The notes under the pieces are model-generated. The model worked only from the letters and a program-made list of their open reading frames with translations. It was not told the DNA's origin and did not search any database. From Flavobacterium branchiicola (lineage in GTDB: Bacteria > Bacteroidota > Bacteroidia > Flavobacteriales > Flavobacteriaceae), in assembly GCF_018383905.1 (NCBI RefSeq), contig NZ_JAGYWA010000009.1:62001-126000 (forward strand): a stretch of DNA of 64,000 bases, written 5' to 3'. Positions 50,672-59,279 of the stretch are shown one piece after another; position 1 is the first letter of the stretch; the number at the start of each line of letters is the position of its first letter. A program made the position numbers and the translations under genes.

Positions 50672-51337
50672 ATGACTCAAATCCTGTACGCTTACATCTC
50701 TGAGAAAAACCATAATTATCTTATAAAAGAACATTTAAGGACTTTTCCGGTAGATTTTCAAAAAAAAATACTATCGTTTAGAAATTGGCAAGATGCCCAA
50801 TTGTCACTTTTGGGACGATTAATTTTGCGCTATGGTCTCCAGATAAATGATGCCTTTGAGGAGAAAGATAATATAGGATATACATCTTATAATAAACCAT
50901 TTTTGATAGATTCAGATATTAAATTCAATATATCACATGCTGGTGAGCTTGTGGTTTGTATATTATCAGATCTAAATGAAGTTGGTATAGATGTGGAGAT
51001 AATGAGTGACATAAATATTGAAGATTTTGAATCGCAAATGACAATTACCGAACGAAATTATATTAGACGGGCAAAAAATTCTAAGGCAGCCTTTTTTGAT
51101 TTTTGGACTAAGAAAGAGGCTGTCATTAAAGCAAGTGGTAAAGGGCTTTCGATTCAATTGCAAGACTTTCAGGTTATTGGTAATTCTACTAGTATAAATG
51201 CTGAAAATTTCTTTTTAAAAGAAGTTTATTTAAATGAGAAATATAAATGTCATATAGCATTTAAAAACAGGATAGATCCCGATATTATTGGGCCATGTAT
51301 GATTAGTGATTTTAATTTTAGCAGCTGTAATACCTAA
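50672..51337 (+). CDS. 4'-phosphopantetheinyl transferase, Sfp type
   Basis: 221 residues. It transfers the phosphopantetheine arm of coenzyme A to the carrier-domain serines of the NRPS and PKS proteins. Seen motifs: KFNISHAGE (substrate loop), GIDVEI (magnesium-binding Asp and Glu) and FWTKKEAVIKASGKGL (the WxxKEA signature). Length and motif spacing fit Sfp-type enzymes rather than the shorter AcpS. It lies 15 bases after the ATP-grasp-like gene and is the last gene of the tightly spaced biosynthetic block; 171 bases separate it from the next gene. Confidence 0.93.
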   Translation: MTQILYAYISEKNHNYLIKEHLRTFPVDFQKKILSFRNWQDAQLSLLGRLILRYGLQINDAFEEKDNIGYTSYNKPFLIDSDIKFNISHAGELVVCILSDLNEVGIDVEIMSDINIEDFESQMTITERNYIRRAKNSKAAFFDFWTKKEAVIKASGKGLSIQLQDFQVIGNSTSINAENFFLKEVYLNEKYKCHIAFKNRIDPDIIGPCMISDFNFSSCNT

Positions 51338-51472
51338 GTTTTTAATATAAATTAAAAGCCCTCACAAATTGGAAGTATAAGTATATAAAATTTATGTTGC
51401 TCCAGATGTTTATAATTTAGGTAATTTCTAAAGTTTAAAGCTATAAAAATACCTTAACTAGCTACTATTATA

Positions 51473-51480
51473 TATTTTTG
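51473..51480 (+). promoter_or_regulatory. Possible Bacteroidota -7 element
   Basis: TATTTTTG fits the Bacteroidota -7 consensus TAnnTTTG and lies 28 bases before the next start codon. No good -33 TTTG is seen at the expected distance, so this is weak support for a separate promoter for the downstream gene. Confidence 0.3.
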
Positions 51481-51508
51481 TAATGCTTAAAGTCACAAAT
51501 ATTATAAT

Positions 51509-52207
51509 ATGGATAATACATTTTCTACCAGCAATCAAATTGGCATAGTATCCACTTTCTCTGAACTTGTGCATACCGATTTCAAAGGAGAAATAAATGC
51601 ATTATGCTGGTACAGAAATTTAGATGGCGATTTTAATGAGATTGTAAACCGACTATGTTTAGAAGAAAATATAACCGAAGTTTATCCTGAAGATTTAAGA
51701 GCACTCCAACTATCAGAAAAAGGGAATATAGCCCGGGAAATAATCCTAAATGATTTACAATTATTAACTGACTTTGGTGCTTCGCCTTCTCTTAATTTGC
51801 TAAAGTGTTATGAACGTGATGATGAATTTGATTTCATTTCTACCGATGTATATTCATTTCATGTTGATCGTTCGCCCATTGCAACTGATACTTTTTTATG
51901 CACTTATCACGGAGCAGCAAGTGATATTATTTCTAATACGCAGGCAGAGCAAAAAGTTCTAATTCCGGAAATTAGAGCAAAGCTAAAAGAACTGCATAAT
52001 GGAACAGAAGAAGAGTTTGAAAACTTTTTAAAGGAGAATTACTTCGATTTGCATTATCAGGCACATGCAAATGTAGAACCTGTTAATTTAGGGCAAATGC
52101 ATCTTTGGCGTCTTGCAGTAGATCATCCAAAACAACAAGTTCAGCCTTGTATTCACAGAGCTCCAAAAGAAAATGAAGGTGAATATCGATTGTTATTGAT
52201 TTGTTAG
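51509..52207 (+). CDS. DUF1826-like protein with HxD...H motif
   Basis: 232 residues, no signal peptide. The central FHVDRSP (His118, Asp120) followed by FLCTYHG, and the late CIHRAP (His216, Arg217) followed by RLLLIC, match the pattern I know from DUF1826 proteins, whose function is not established. The HxD...H layout is that of an Fe(II) site in 2-oxoglutarate-type oxygenases, so an oxygenase role is possible but not shown. The gene stands alone between the phosphopantetheinyl transferase gene (171 bases upstream) and the CorA gene (289 bases downstream); whether it belongs to the biosynthetic cluster is unclear. Confidence 0.65.
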   Translation: MDNTFSTSNQIGIVSTFSELVHTDFKGEINALCWYRNLDGDFNEIVNRLCLEENITEVYPEDLRALQLSEKGNIAREIILNDLQLLTDFGASPSLNLLKCYERDDEFDFISTDVYSFHVDRSPIATDTFLCTYHGAASDIISNTQAEQKVLIPEIRAKLKELHNGTEEEFENFLKENYFDLHYQAHANVEPVNLGQMHLWRLAVDHPKQQVQPCIHRAPKENEGEYRLLLIC

Positions 52208-52496
52208 AGGCGATTTTGTCAATATCTTTTAGGTAAGTTTATCTAAAACAAATTTAGTAGTATCTATAAAAAGAACTTTCCTTGTTATCATGATAATAGG
52301 ACAAATTATCTACTATATAAAGTTATAAATCATGTGAAGTATTTATTTCGATACAATTATAGAGATGTAACCTTTTTGTAAGTGAAATGAAAATTGATAT
52401 TATAACAGCTTTTGGCAAATTCGAATAATGGACTTACCTTAGTTGTAAACCTGCTGTGAAAATTTTACATTAAAATCACGGCACAAAATTAGTATC

Positions 52497-53456
52497 ATGA
52501 CAATTGAATTGTTAGACAAAGATAAAAACATTACGATGCTCAAAAGCATTGATGAAATGCCAAAAAATCTTAGCAACATTAGGAGTGTACAAATTATAAA
52601 TTACAGCAAGGAAGATGTTTTAATTTTTGAAAAACTCTTTGAGATTGATACTGCAATTTTAAGCAATAGCGAAGACATAGAGATAAGTTCTCATTATCTG
52701 GAAAAAGAAAATCAGTTAGCCTTTAATTTTTCATTTCCCTACTTTTCAGATCATAATAAAATGGATGAAGTAATTATTTCTTTTATTCTAAAGGAGAAAA
52801 TTATGTTTTCCTTCATGGATATTAATTTTGAAAAATTCATTCCGGAAATTAAAAAGCAGGAACATTTTGATAAAATAAAAGATCAGCCGTTTATTACCGA
52901 TACTTTTCTTTTATTGATGATTGGAATTATTCCGGATTATTTCGCCGATTTAACAGAAGTTATTTCTAAAAATATTAAAACAATTTATGGCGGTTTGCTC
53001 AAAGAGAATAATTTTTCTGAACAACGTCTGAATGAAATAACAGCTTTAAAATTCAATAATCTTTTGGTAAAGGAATCTATGAACGAGTTTAGAAGAATTT
53101 TGCATTTGCTTAGAAAAAGTCCGAAGCCTAGTCCTGAAATTATCGATGCTATTTTGTTAGAATTAAGTGATTTAACAGTAGTTAATGAATATGTAGAGAA
53201 TAATTTTGAACGCTTAGACGATCTGAAAGATTACATCTCGACAAGAATTGATTTAGAACAGAATAAAATTTTTAAAACACTTACAATCATAACCATGTGT
53301 ATCTCGTTGCCTATGCTTGTTGCGGGTATTTATGGTATGAATTTTAAAAATATGCCTGAACTAGAATTAGAATATGGATATTTTTATGCAATTGTACTAA
53401 TAATAGTTTGTTTTGTTGGCCCTCTGATTTGGTTTAAACGAAAAAGATGGCTCTAA
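52497..53456 (+). CDS. corA: CorA-family divalent metal ion transporter
   Basis: 319 residues. A long cytoplasmic N-terminal part, rich in charged helices, ends in two membrane helices, about residues 258-280 and 292-312. The CorA signature YGMNF follows the first one, and the short C-terminus is basic (KRKRWL), as in CorA. The protein would form a pentameric inner-membrane channel for magnesium or cobalt. The periplasmic loop after GMN is acidic (NMPELELEYG). It has no evident link to the biosynthetic cluster and is probably a housekeeping gene at its border. Confidence 0.92.
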   Translation: MTIELLDKDKNITMLKSIDEMPKNLSNIRSVQIINYSKEDVLIFEKLFEIDTAILSNSEDIEISSHYLEKENQLAFNFSFPYFSDHNKMDEVIISFILKEKIMFSFMDINFEKFIPEIKKQEHFDKIKDQPFITDTFLLLMIGIIPDYFADLTEVISKNIKTIYGGLLKENNFSEQRLNEITALKFNNLLVKESMNEFRRILHLLRKSPKPSPEIIDAILLELSDLTVVNEYVENNFERLDDLKDYISTRIDLEQNKIFKTLTIITMCISLPMLVAGIYGMNFKNMPELELEYGYFYAIVLIIVCFVGPLIWFKRKRWL

Positions 53457-54010
53457 TAAAAAGGCTTCTGGTTTATACCGAAAGCTTTAAAGTGAACTAG
53501 AGTTATAGTTTTTTGTGTAAACCGCCGTAATTTTTGTGGCAGAAAAGGTATCCATTCAAAATATACTATATCACGATTCTACCATAAGCTATGAATACTA
53601 ATTTTTTTTAGGGAAAAATATATAAAATTCTTTTTATTTACAATTCTAATTGTACTTCTTTTAAATTGTTTCTTAATTATTCCTCGAATGTAATTAGTGC
53701 ACTTAAAAAATGAAAAGTTAATTTCTGGATATAATTATTAGCATCCTGTACTTTGAATTGTAACGTCTATAATTGTTTTGGTTTTGGTATTCTCTTTTTT
53801 TTAACCAAAAATCACTTCTTTCAGAGTCCAATTTTAGGTATGAATTCCAGAGCGATATAGTTGTGTTTTAAAATCCAAAATAAGTAATCCATTTGAAAAT
53901 ATAAAATTAGCAGCCTTAAGTTTTTGTAACAAAATTGGCGACAACTAAAATATGCTTCCCTCCAATCAAATACAACAACAAAACATACTAGTGATGAGAC
54001 CTTATTAATT
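53457..54010. other. Gene-free stretch between convergent genes
   Basis: This AT-rich stretch separates the + strand transporter gene from the minus-strand secreted-protein block. I see no open frame with a credible product, no RNA gene and no clear repeat. The only strong structure is the terminator hairpin at its right end. Confidence 0.6.
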
Positions 54011-54045
54011 AAAAACCCCTGTAAAAAAAGTTTTTACAGGGGTTT
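54011..54045 (-). terminator. Rho-independent terminator for the minus-strand block
   Basis: A perfect 15-base inverted repeat (arms 54013-54027 and 54031-54045, loop AAG) has a CCCCTG/CAGGGG core. On the minus strand the stem is followed by five T (complement of 54011-54015), so it terminates transcription from the minus-strand genes. On the + strand the stem is followed only by mixed A/T, so termination of the transporter transcript is less certain. Confidence 0.88.
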
Positions 54046-54089
54046 AATTAAATTAGTAATCTGTATTGATTATTTAGAATTAATCATTA

Positions 54090-54761
54090 TTAATTAAATT
54101 TCATATAGGTATCTTTAATAGAAAGAGTGCCATACGTAACAGGAGTGAAAATCAGATCCAGTTTATTAATATCCAACGACTGCGAAGCATATTCAGTACA
54201 TACTTTATCTTTTGAAATGTATAATCTAGGAATATTATTCTCAAAAACAAGATGTGGTCGAAGGTATTTTTTGTCATAATTACAATCTTTATCAGCAGTC
54301 TGAAGAAACTTGTCAATTTGACTATCAACATATCCGTTTCGTCGAGCGCTAACAGTATAAACTACTCCATCATTCGCATAGAAAAAGTTAAATGTTTCAA
54401 ATTCAACATCATCACGAATTGGACAAAACATAGAAGAATAAGACTGTTCTATACTTAGAAAATTGTAATTATAAGTCTTTACCTTTAATACAATATCATA
54501 TTTTCCACATTCACCTAATGTTGTACCATAAGCTAAACTGCTTGGATCATTAATTAACCTATCTGTGAGGTTTACCATCTCTTCTGCCACATATACATTT
54601 GGCCAGTGCACTTCTATGTTATTCCCAAAACCATCATACTGATATGTAACATTGTTATTAAGAGGCTGTTGGTTTAAGGTTGTCATAAACTGCTCCTTTA
54701 TAGTCTGAGAGCTGCAATTAATCGTAAATTGCAGCGCTATTAAAGCTATTAAATATTTCAT
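54090..54761 (-). CDS. Small secreted protein of unknown function
   Basis: 223 residues. A hydrophobic N-terminal signal (about 1-20) runs into NCSSQ; this could be a lipoprotein site, although Asn before the Cys is not canonical. The mature part has four further cysteines (in GECGK, MFCPI, KDCNY and KVCTE), suggesting two disulfides, and is rich in Tyr, Asn and Asp with likely beta structure. I do not recognise a family. It is the last gene of the minus-strand block, 18 bases after the muramidase gene, and ends about 45 bases before the terminator hairpin, so it is probably co-transcribed with the muramidase and could be its partner, an immunity protein or an inhibitor. Confidence 0.75.
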   Translation of the reverse strand: MKYLIALIALQFTINCSSQTIKEQFMTTLNQQPLNNNVTYQYDGFGNNIEVHWPNVYVAEEMVNLTDRLINDPSSLAYGTTLGECGKYDIVLKVKTYNYNFLSIEQSYSSMFCPIRDDVEFETFNFFYANDGVVYTVSARRNGYVDSQIDKFLQTADKDCNYDKKYLRPHLVFENNIPRLYISKDKVCTEYASQSLDINKLDLIFTPVTYGTLSIKDTYMKFN

Positions 54762-54779
54762 TTTTTTGATTTTATAGTA

Positions 54780-56270
54780 TTAAAAACAATCTTTAGCCAG
54801 CAAATTAAGGTCGCTTTTTAATTTCTGGTATTCTGTAGCCATTTTTGTATCGTAATCATTCTTTTTATATTGAGGCCCGTTATACTTTGCAGCAAAATTT
54901 GCCCATTGATTATTCTGAAGTTTACCAACGAGATCATTTGTGATTATAAAGTTAGCAAACGCATTTAAGTGTTTGTCTAAGTTTCTAGATGTCATGTCAT
55001 TATAAAAAGCTGTTGCGTTTGTATAACCTGCTTGAGCGTAGTTTTTCCCCATAATTTGGAACGCACCAAACGATGCTGATTTTACAGCGGCTTCTGGATT
55101 TAATGCAAAAGCTCTTGCCAGCTTATCGAGCTGCTCATCATAAGTTCCATAACCTCCCTGATTTGGATTTGATATATCAGGATTAGATTGATCATATATT
55201 CCATTAGTCAGAGCACTAAAATAATGTCTTTCAAATAAGATTTTGGGATCACCATTGGAGCGAAAAGCATTTCCTTCACTTTCTACTTCAAAAACTGCAA
55301 GTATATGCTCAACTGTAAGATGTAGTAAACTTGCAGCGGCTAATAAAGCTGCTTTAGAAATTTTTCCATCACAAGGATTAGTCGAAGAACAATCAAGTGC
55401 TTTCGTTGGATCATCATCATTACAGTCTTCTCCATATGTAGTGGCTTTCCAAAAATTTCCTGGCCAAGAAACTGATTCCATAATTTCACCATAAAATCCA
55501 TCATTATCATAGTCTAAATACCAAGGTATTGTAGTGCTGCATAGCACATTTGCCATTATGTTATTGTCATCACAATCTGCACCTTTAGTACTGTCAAACC
55601 AGCTAGATCCGGGACTTTCATCTGATTCAATTATTGCAGTACTTGTATCATGCCAACCGTCACCGTCTTTATCCAAAAACCATGGTCGTATTTTAGGTAC
55701 ACATAAACATTGCTCATAATCAACAACTTGTTTTGAAGTGGAGCAAGACACTAAGGTGCAGACATCGGGATCTGGCTCTGGATTAGGGCCTGGTGGTGAA
55801 TCATCTAAAAAAATATCACAATAGAGAGGAAAATAAGTACAAATATCATATGGCTCAGGATCTGGCCAACCTGGATCTGAATCTGGACTTGGAATAAAGG
55901 CAGGAATATCAACATTGTTTAATTGAATACCTGTCTCTAAAATTGCTTTTAGATCTTCGTCACTAATTGTCATAGGCAAATCTAAGATATTAGTAGTAAG
56001 TTGCTTTTCAAGATTATCAAAAGCATCTATATTCCCATCACTATTATAATCTACAAAATCATTGCTATAATCATTATCATTATTTACGGCATCAACATAA
56101 TCCGCAACATTATCATAAACTTCAACATGACCACCCTGATCTTCAAAAGACTGTAGTAAATCATTAATTTCATCACTAAATCCCATGTCTTCCCAATCCT
56201 GCCCATAACTGCTAGGTCCGATCAGTAAGCATAAGAACGTAAAAGCTAATATAAAAACTTTATTTTTCAT
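54780..56270 (-). CDS. Secreted N-acetylmuramidase with MopE-like calcium-binding-type repeats
   Basis: 496 residues. A signal peptide ends near residue 23 (SSYGQ). The N-terminal part has an EF-hand-like stretch (DYNSDGNIDAFD) and a Pro/Asp-rich linker. Two repeats follow (about 196-235 and 249-288), each with WFLDKDGDG- or WYLDYDNDG-type loops followed by a DCDDN or DCNDDD stretch, as in MopE-like Bacteroidota secreted proteins. The C-terminal 190 residues match the N-acetylmuramidase family (formerly DUF3380): FEVES carries the likely catalytic Glu330, then KILFERHYF, SFGAFQIMG and KYNGPQYK. It should cut the glycan strand of peptidoglycan outside the cytoplasm. It lies five bases downstream of the Sel1-repeat gene. 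No T9SS tail is evident. Confidence 0.87.
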   Translation of the reverse strand: MKNKVFILAFTFLCLLIGPSSYGQDWEDMGFSDEINDLLQSFEDQGGHVEVYDNVADYVDAVNNDNDYSNDFVDYNSDGNIDAFDNLEKQLTTNILDLPMTISDEDLKAILETGIQLNNVDIPAFIPSPDSDPGWPDPEPYDICTYFPLYCDIFLDDSPPGPNPEPDPDVCTLVSCSTSKQVVDYEQCLCVPKIRPWFLDKDGDGWHDTSTAIIESDESPGSSWFDSTKGADCDDNNIMANVLCSTTIPWYLDYDNDGFYGEIMESVSWPGNFWKATTYGEDCNDDDPTKALDCSSTNPCDGKISKAALLAAASLLHLTVEHILAVFEVESEGNAFRSNGDPKILFERHYFSALTNGIYDQSNPDISNPNQGGYGTYDEQLDKLARAFALNPEAAVKSASFGAFQIMGKNYAQAGYTNATAFYNDMTSRNLDKHLNAFANFIITNDLVGKLQNNQWANFAAKYNGPQYKKNDYDTKMATEYQKLKSDLNLLAKDCF

Positions 56271-56275
56271 ATGAT

Positions 56276-57799
56276 TTACCTTTTTATTAAAATTGTTGTT
56301 TTCACTTCACTTTCATAGGTCAGACGCAGCAGATAATATCCCGTTGGAGCATTTAAAACAAGGGTTTTAGTTTGTTGTCCTGCAGGTAAATTCTTCCATT
56401 GTTGTTTGTATATTTGGACACCATTTATATAATGGATACTCATCTCTACATCTGCTGAATGGGCAAGATTAAAACTTAAATTAAAATCATTTAGAACTGG
56501 ATTGGGATAAGCAATTACAGAAGATATTAATTCTTTTTCTTGTATGTTCTTTTCTTGTTTTTTATCAAGAATAATGTACATTGGTCTTTCATTTTCCTTT
56601 TCTTTAATATTATAAAGCTGAAGGTTTCCAACTATAAATAGTGATTCATCAGCATCGATTAATTGAATTTTAGCCTCTTTAAATGAATAGGTCGCAATTG
56701 TATCTTTATAGAAATGTTCCGTTCTGTCAATTTTGGAATCTTCAAAAACTATTGCATTTTCCATTATTTGAGCTGTAAATGGTGCACTGTCGCCGTGTTC
56801 TTCATTCCACACGCCTGAAAGCTTACTATCGTCCTGCTTTAGGTCAATTTGAAGAGGAGTTTGGCTGATAATATTTTGCCCGCTCCAATCATACCTGATT
56901 AATTGGCCTGTGTAATTACCTGATATGTTTTTAGAAATAGGAGCCTGTTTTACTTTCAGAAAAGTCTCGGGAGCATTAATTTCGGTAATAGATGTAACTT
57001 CTGGAAGTGTTTTAGACAAAGTTAGACGCTGATTGGGAACTGCGTTTTCAGCTTCCGGATCATCCAGTTCAATCTGAGATTTTTTGTGCCTCCTTTCTGA
57101 AGCCTTCAAAAGCCAGTATTTCGCTTTTTCAGTATCTATAGTAACTCCATACCCGTTTCTATAGCACAAACCAAGCATATACATAGCAGATAAATTTCCT
57201 TTTTTTGCACCAATTTCAAACTGCTGTACAGCCAGAGAATAATTCTGTTGGCAGCCTAATCCTTTATAGTACATATAACCCAAAGAATAAGTAGAGCTTA
57301 CATCTCCTTTTTCTGAACCTTCTTTAAAAATAGTCAATGCCAGACTATAATCTTGAGCTGTTCCTTCGCCTTTCATAGCCATGCCGCCCCATTTACTATA
57401 AGACCTCTTATATCCGGCTTTGGCTGCTATTTCAAAATGTTTAATTGCTTCAGCTGGATTTGATGTTTGAGAGATAACTCCCAGATTATATCGTGCTTTT
57501 GAGTAACCGGCATTTGCAGCTCTTTCAAGCCATTCTTTTCCAAGCTCTTCATTTTTTGTACCACCGATACCTTTGTTATAAATTAATCCCAAAGAGTTCA
57601 TAGATTCAACATTTCCTTTCTCGGCTAATTTTAGATAAATATCTATGGCAGCTTTGGGATTGTAAACATTAGTTCCCTGTAGCAGATACAGGCTGGCTGT
57701 CCGTAACTCTTTTTTAATTTCGGGTGTATTTTGGCCATAAGAGACCATTCCACCAAGTATAAGCAGTAGTAAAACTGCTTTTTTGGTAATTTTTTTCAT
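56276..57799 (-). CDS. Sel1-repeat protein with Type IX secretion sorting domain
   Basis: 507 residues. A signal peptide ends near MVSYGQ (about residue 22). About six Sel1-type (TPR-like) repeats follow, with the recurring pattern A...G...S.Y.LG..Y..G.G (about 40-245). A middle domain of beta character (about 290-410) has no family I recognise. The C-terminal 80 residues begin with VIAYPNPV and end in GYYLLRL...TTILIKR, the T9SS type A sorting domain, so the protein should be moved to the cell surface or secreted by gliding-type secretion. It is directly upstream of the muramidase gene (five-base gap), so the two are probably made together. The Sel1 repeats suggest a protein-binding scaffold. 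Confidence 0.87.
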   Translation of the reverse strand: MKKITKKAVLLLLILGGMVSYGQNTPEIKKELRTASLYLLQGTNVYNPKAAIDIYLKLAEKGNVESMNSLGLIYNKGIGGTKNEELGKEWLERAANAGYSKARYNLGVISQTSNPAEAIKHFEIAAKAGYKRSYSKWGGMAMKGEGTAQDYSLALTIFKEGSEKGDVSSTYSLGYMYYKGLGCQQNYSLAVQQFEIGAKKGNLSAMYMLGLCYRNGYGVTIDTEKAKYWLLKASERRHKKSQIELDDPEAENAVPNQRLTLSKTLPEVTSITEINAPETFLKVKQAPISKNISGNYTGQLIRYDWSGQNIISQTPLQIDLKQDDSKLSGVWNEEHGDSAPFTAQIMENAIVFEDSKIDRTEHFYKDTIATYSFKEAKIQLIDADESLFIVGNLQLYNIKEKENERPMYIILDKKQEKNIQEKELISSVIAYPNPVLNDFNLSFNLAHSADVEMSIHYINGVQIYKQQWKNLPAGQQTKTLVLNAPTGYYLLRLTYESEVKTTILIKR

Positions 57800-57916
57800 A
57801 AATTTTATTTTAGTTAAAAAATTATTTAATTCACGTTGAGATTTTTTTAAATGAAATGTTTAAGCTGTATCCAAGTTGGTCAGATTAAACTTTAGAATTT
57901 AAGTTTGTAGAGAATT

Positions 57917-59200
57917 CTACCACGCAAGAGCATTTGCAGCTTTCGATTTTTTAGACTTATTATTTTTAATAAAATCCAATTGTTTTAATAAATCGGGCTT
58001 ATTCTGCTCTATGTCACGCTTAGAAAAAATATTTTCTTGAGTTTTGTATATTTTTGCGCGCTCATACGTAACAAGATATCTAAGATGATAAACAGAAAAT
58101 TCTTCTATGATTTTTGATTTATCTAAATCGGCAGTTAAGTTTTCTTCTTCAAGTGCTTCCCAGCTTTCATATGCTTTTTTGATGCCTTCTTTTGTATTTT
58201 TATTTATAAGCCATTTATTTACCTGCTCAGAATTAAGAATTTGAGCTATTTTATCATATTCAGGTGCAGCTTTTTTAATAGGCTTTGTATTTGCCTTGTT
58301 AGCTTTATTTTCTATTTTAACTTTCTCAAATGTCACATAATTTAATACCAGAGAGTCTATCTGAGCTGCGCTTAATCTTAATTGCGATTCATATTGCAGT
58401 ACAGAAGAATATTTATTTTCGGCATAGTTTCCATCAGAAAGTATATTGGCACGTATTAAAAGGGAAGGCTCCATTAAAGCGACTTTTTTAGCCAGTAAGT
58501 CTTTCTCTTTTTTGGTGTATAAATCTGCTTTTTTATCCAGAATACTGTTTTTATTCAACTCATAATTTGCAATCGCTCGAAGCTCTTCTTTTTCTTTTCC
58601 CGAGGTATTAATTTTCAGTTTAACTATTCTGTCCCAGTCAGCGGCAGCATCTTCCATTGCCTGCTCCTTATAGATTTGTCTCATAAGTGCCAGATATTGT
58701 TCTTTGACTAAAATAGAATTCAATTTTTGATTATAGAATTGAATTGTTTCTTTTGGAGATTTCTTTGGCTGATAGTATATAGAATCAGTGACCTTTTGGA
58801 TTTTAGAGATTTGATCCTTTTCAAGCTTTAATTCTTTTGAAAACGCTAAAGCAGTTAAAAACCTATTGTCTTTATCCTTTTGATATTCAAAACGATTTAA
58901 CTCTTCTGTAGAAAGAATACTGCTCAAAAAAGATTTGGTAACCGCATAATACGGTTTGAATTGCTCAACAGGTTCTCCGTTTACCAGCCTGTTATTTGCT
59001 ATACTGTCAATTTTTTTGAAATTTTCAGCTATTTTCAGCTGTTTTTCGTCACTTATATTCACTATAGACACCACGTCATATACCTGATACACAATATGTG
59101 CCGGGAAATTCCGTGTTACCTTTTCACTAATTTGAGCTCTGCTGCTCATTGATAAAAACACAGACAGTAAAGTGAGTGTCCTAATTAAGTTTTTTTTCAT
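57917..59200 (-). CDS. Secreted helical protein of unknown function
   Basis: I chose the ATG at 59200 (427 residues) because it opens a clear signal peptide, MKKNLIRTLTLL...SSRAQ. An upstream in-frame ATG at 59317 would add 39 residues lacking signal character and overlap the previous gene. The mature protein is Lys/Glu-rich and mainly helical. At least three units contain IL-[ST/VK/NS]-EQ or EE followed by L and a basic stretch (ILSTEELNRFE, ILVKEQYLALM, ILNSEQVNKWL), a pattern like the LTxxQ repeats of Spy/CpxP-type periplasmic proteins, though I cannot assign the family. A perfect 14-base palindrome lies 33 bases upstream of the start. The protein is the third product of the minus-strand block. 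Confidence 0.75.
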   Translation of the reverse strand: MKKNLIRTLTLLSVFLSMSSRAQISEKVTRNFPAHIVYQVYDVVSIVNISDEKQLKIAENFKKIDSIANNRLVNGEPVEQFKPYYAVTKSFLSSILSTEELNRFEYQKDKDNRFLTALAFSKELKLEKDQISKIQKVTDSIYYQPKKSPKETIQFYNQKLNSILVKEQYLALMRQIYKEQAMEDAAADWDRIVKLKINTSGKEKEELRAIANYELNKNSILDKKADLYTKKEKDLLAKKVALMEPSLLIRANILSDGNYAENKYSSVLQYESQLRLSAAQIDSLVLNYVTFEKVKIENKANKANTKPIKKAAPEYDKIAQILNSEQVNKWLINKNTKEGIKKAYESWEALEEENLTADLDKSKIIEEFSVYHLRYLVTYERAKIYKTQENIFSKRDIEQNKPDLLKQLDFIKNNKSKKSKAANALAW

Positions 59201-59232
59201 TGTTTTTAAGGGTTTAATGGTTAATATATAAT

Positions 59233-59246
59233 TGTAATCGATTACA
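59233..59246. promoter_or_regulatory. Perfect 14-base palindrome, LacI-type operator candidate
   Basis: TGTAATCGATTACA is a perfect palindrome with the central CG typical of LacI-family operators. It lies in the 79-base gap between two minus-strand genes, 33 bases upstream of the start codon at 59200, where it could control transcription of the downstream genes. No LacI-type regulator gene is in the window. Confidence 0.55.
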
Positions 59247-59279
59247 TTTTTTGTCAAAAAAAAGTTTTGTATTTTTAGT

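Noticed and set aside
1..51337. MbtH-like helper protein or pathway regulator in the cluster
   Set aside because: I looked for a short MbtH-type frame and for DNA-binding proteins and found none; they may lie outside the window.
52285..52296. Perfect palindrome TTATCATGATAA in the gap before the CorA gene
   Set aside because: It is short and AT-rich, such palindromes are common by chance in this composition, and no second copy or promoter fit was seen.
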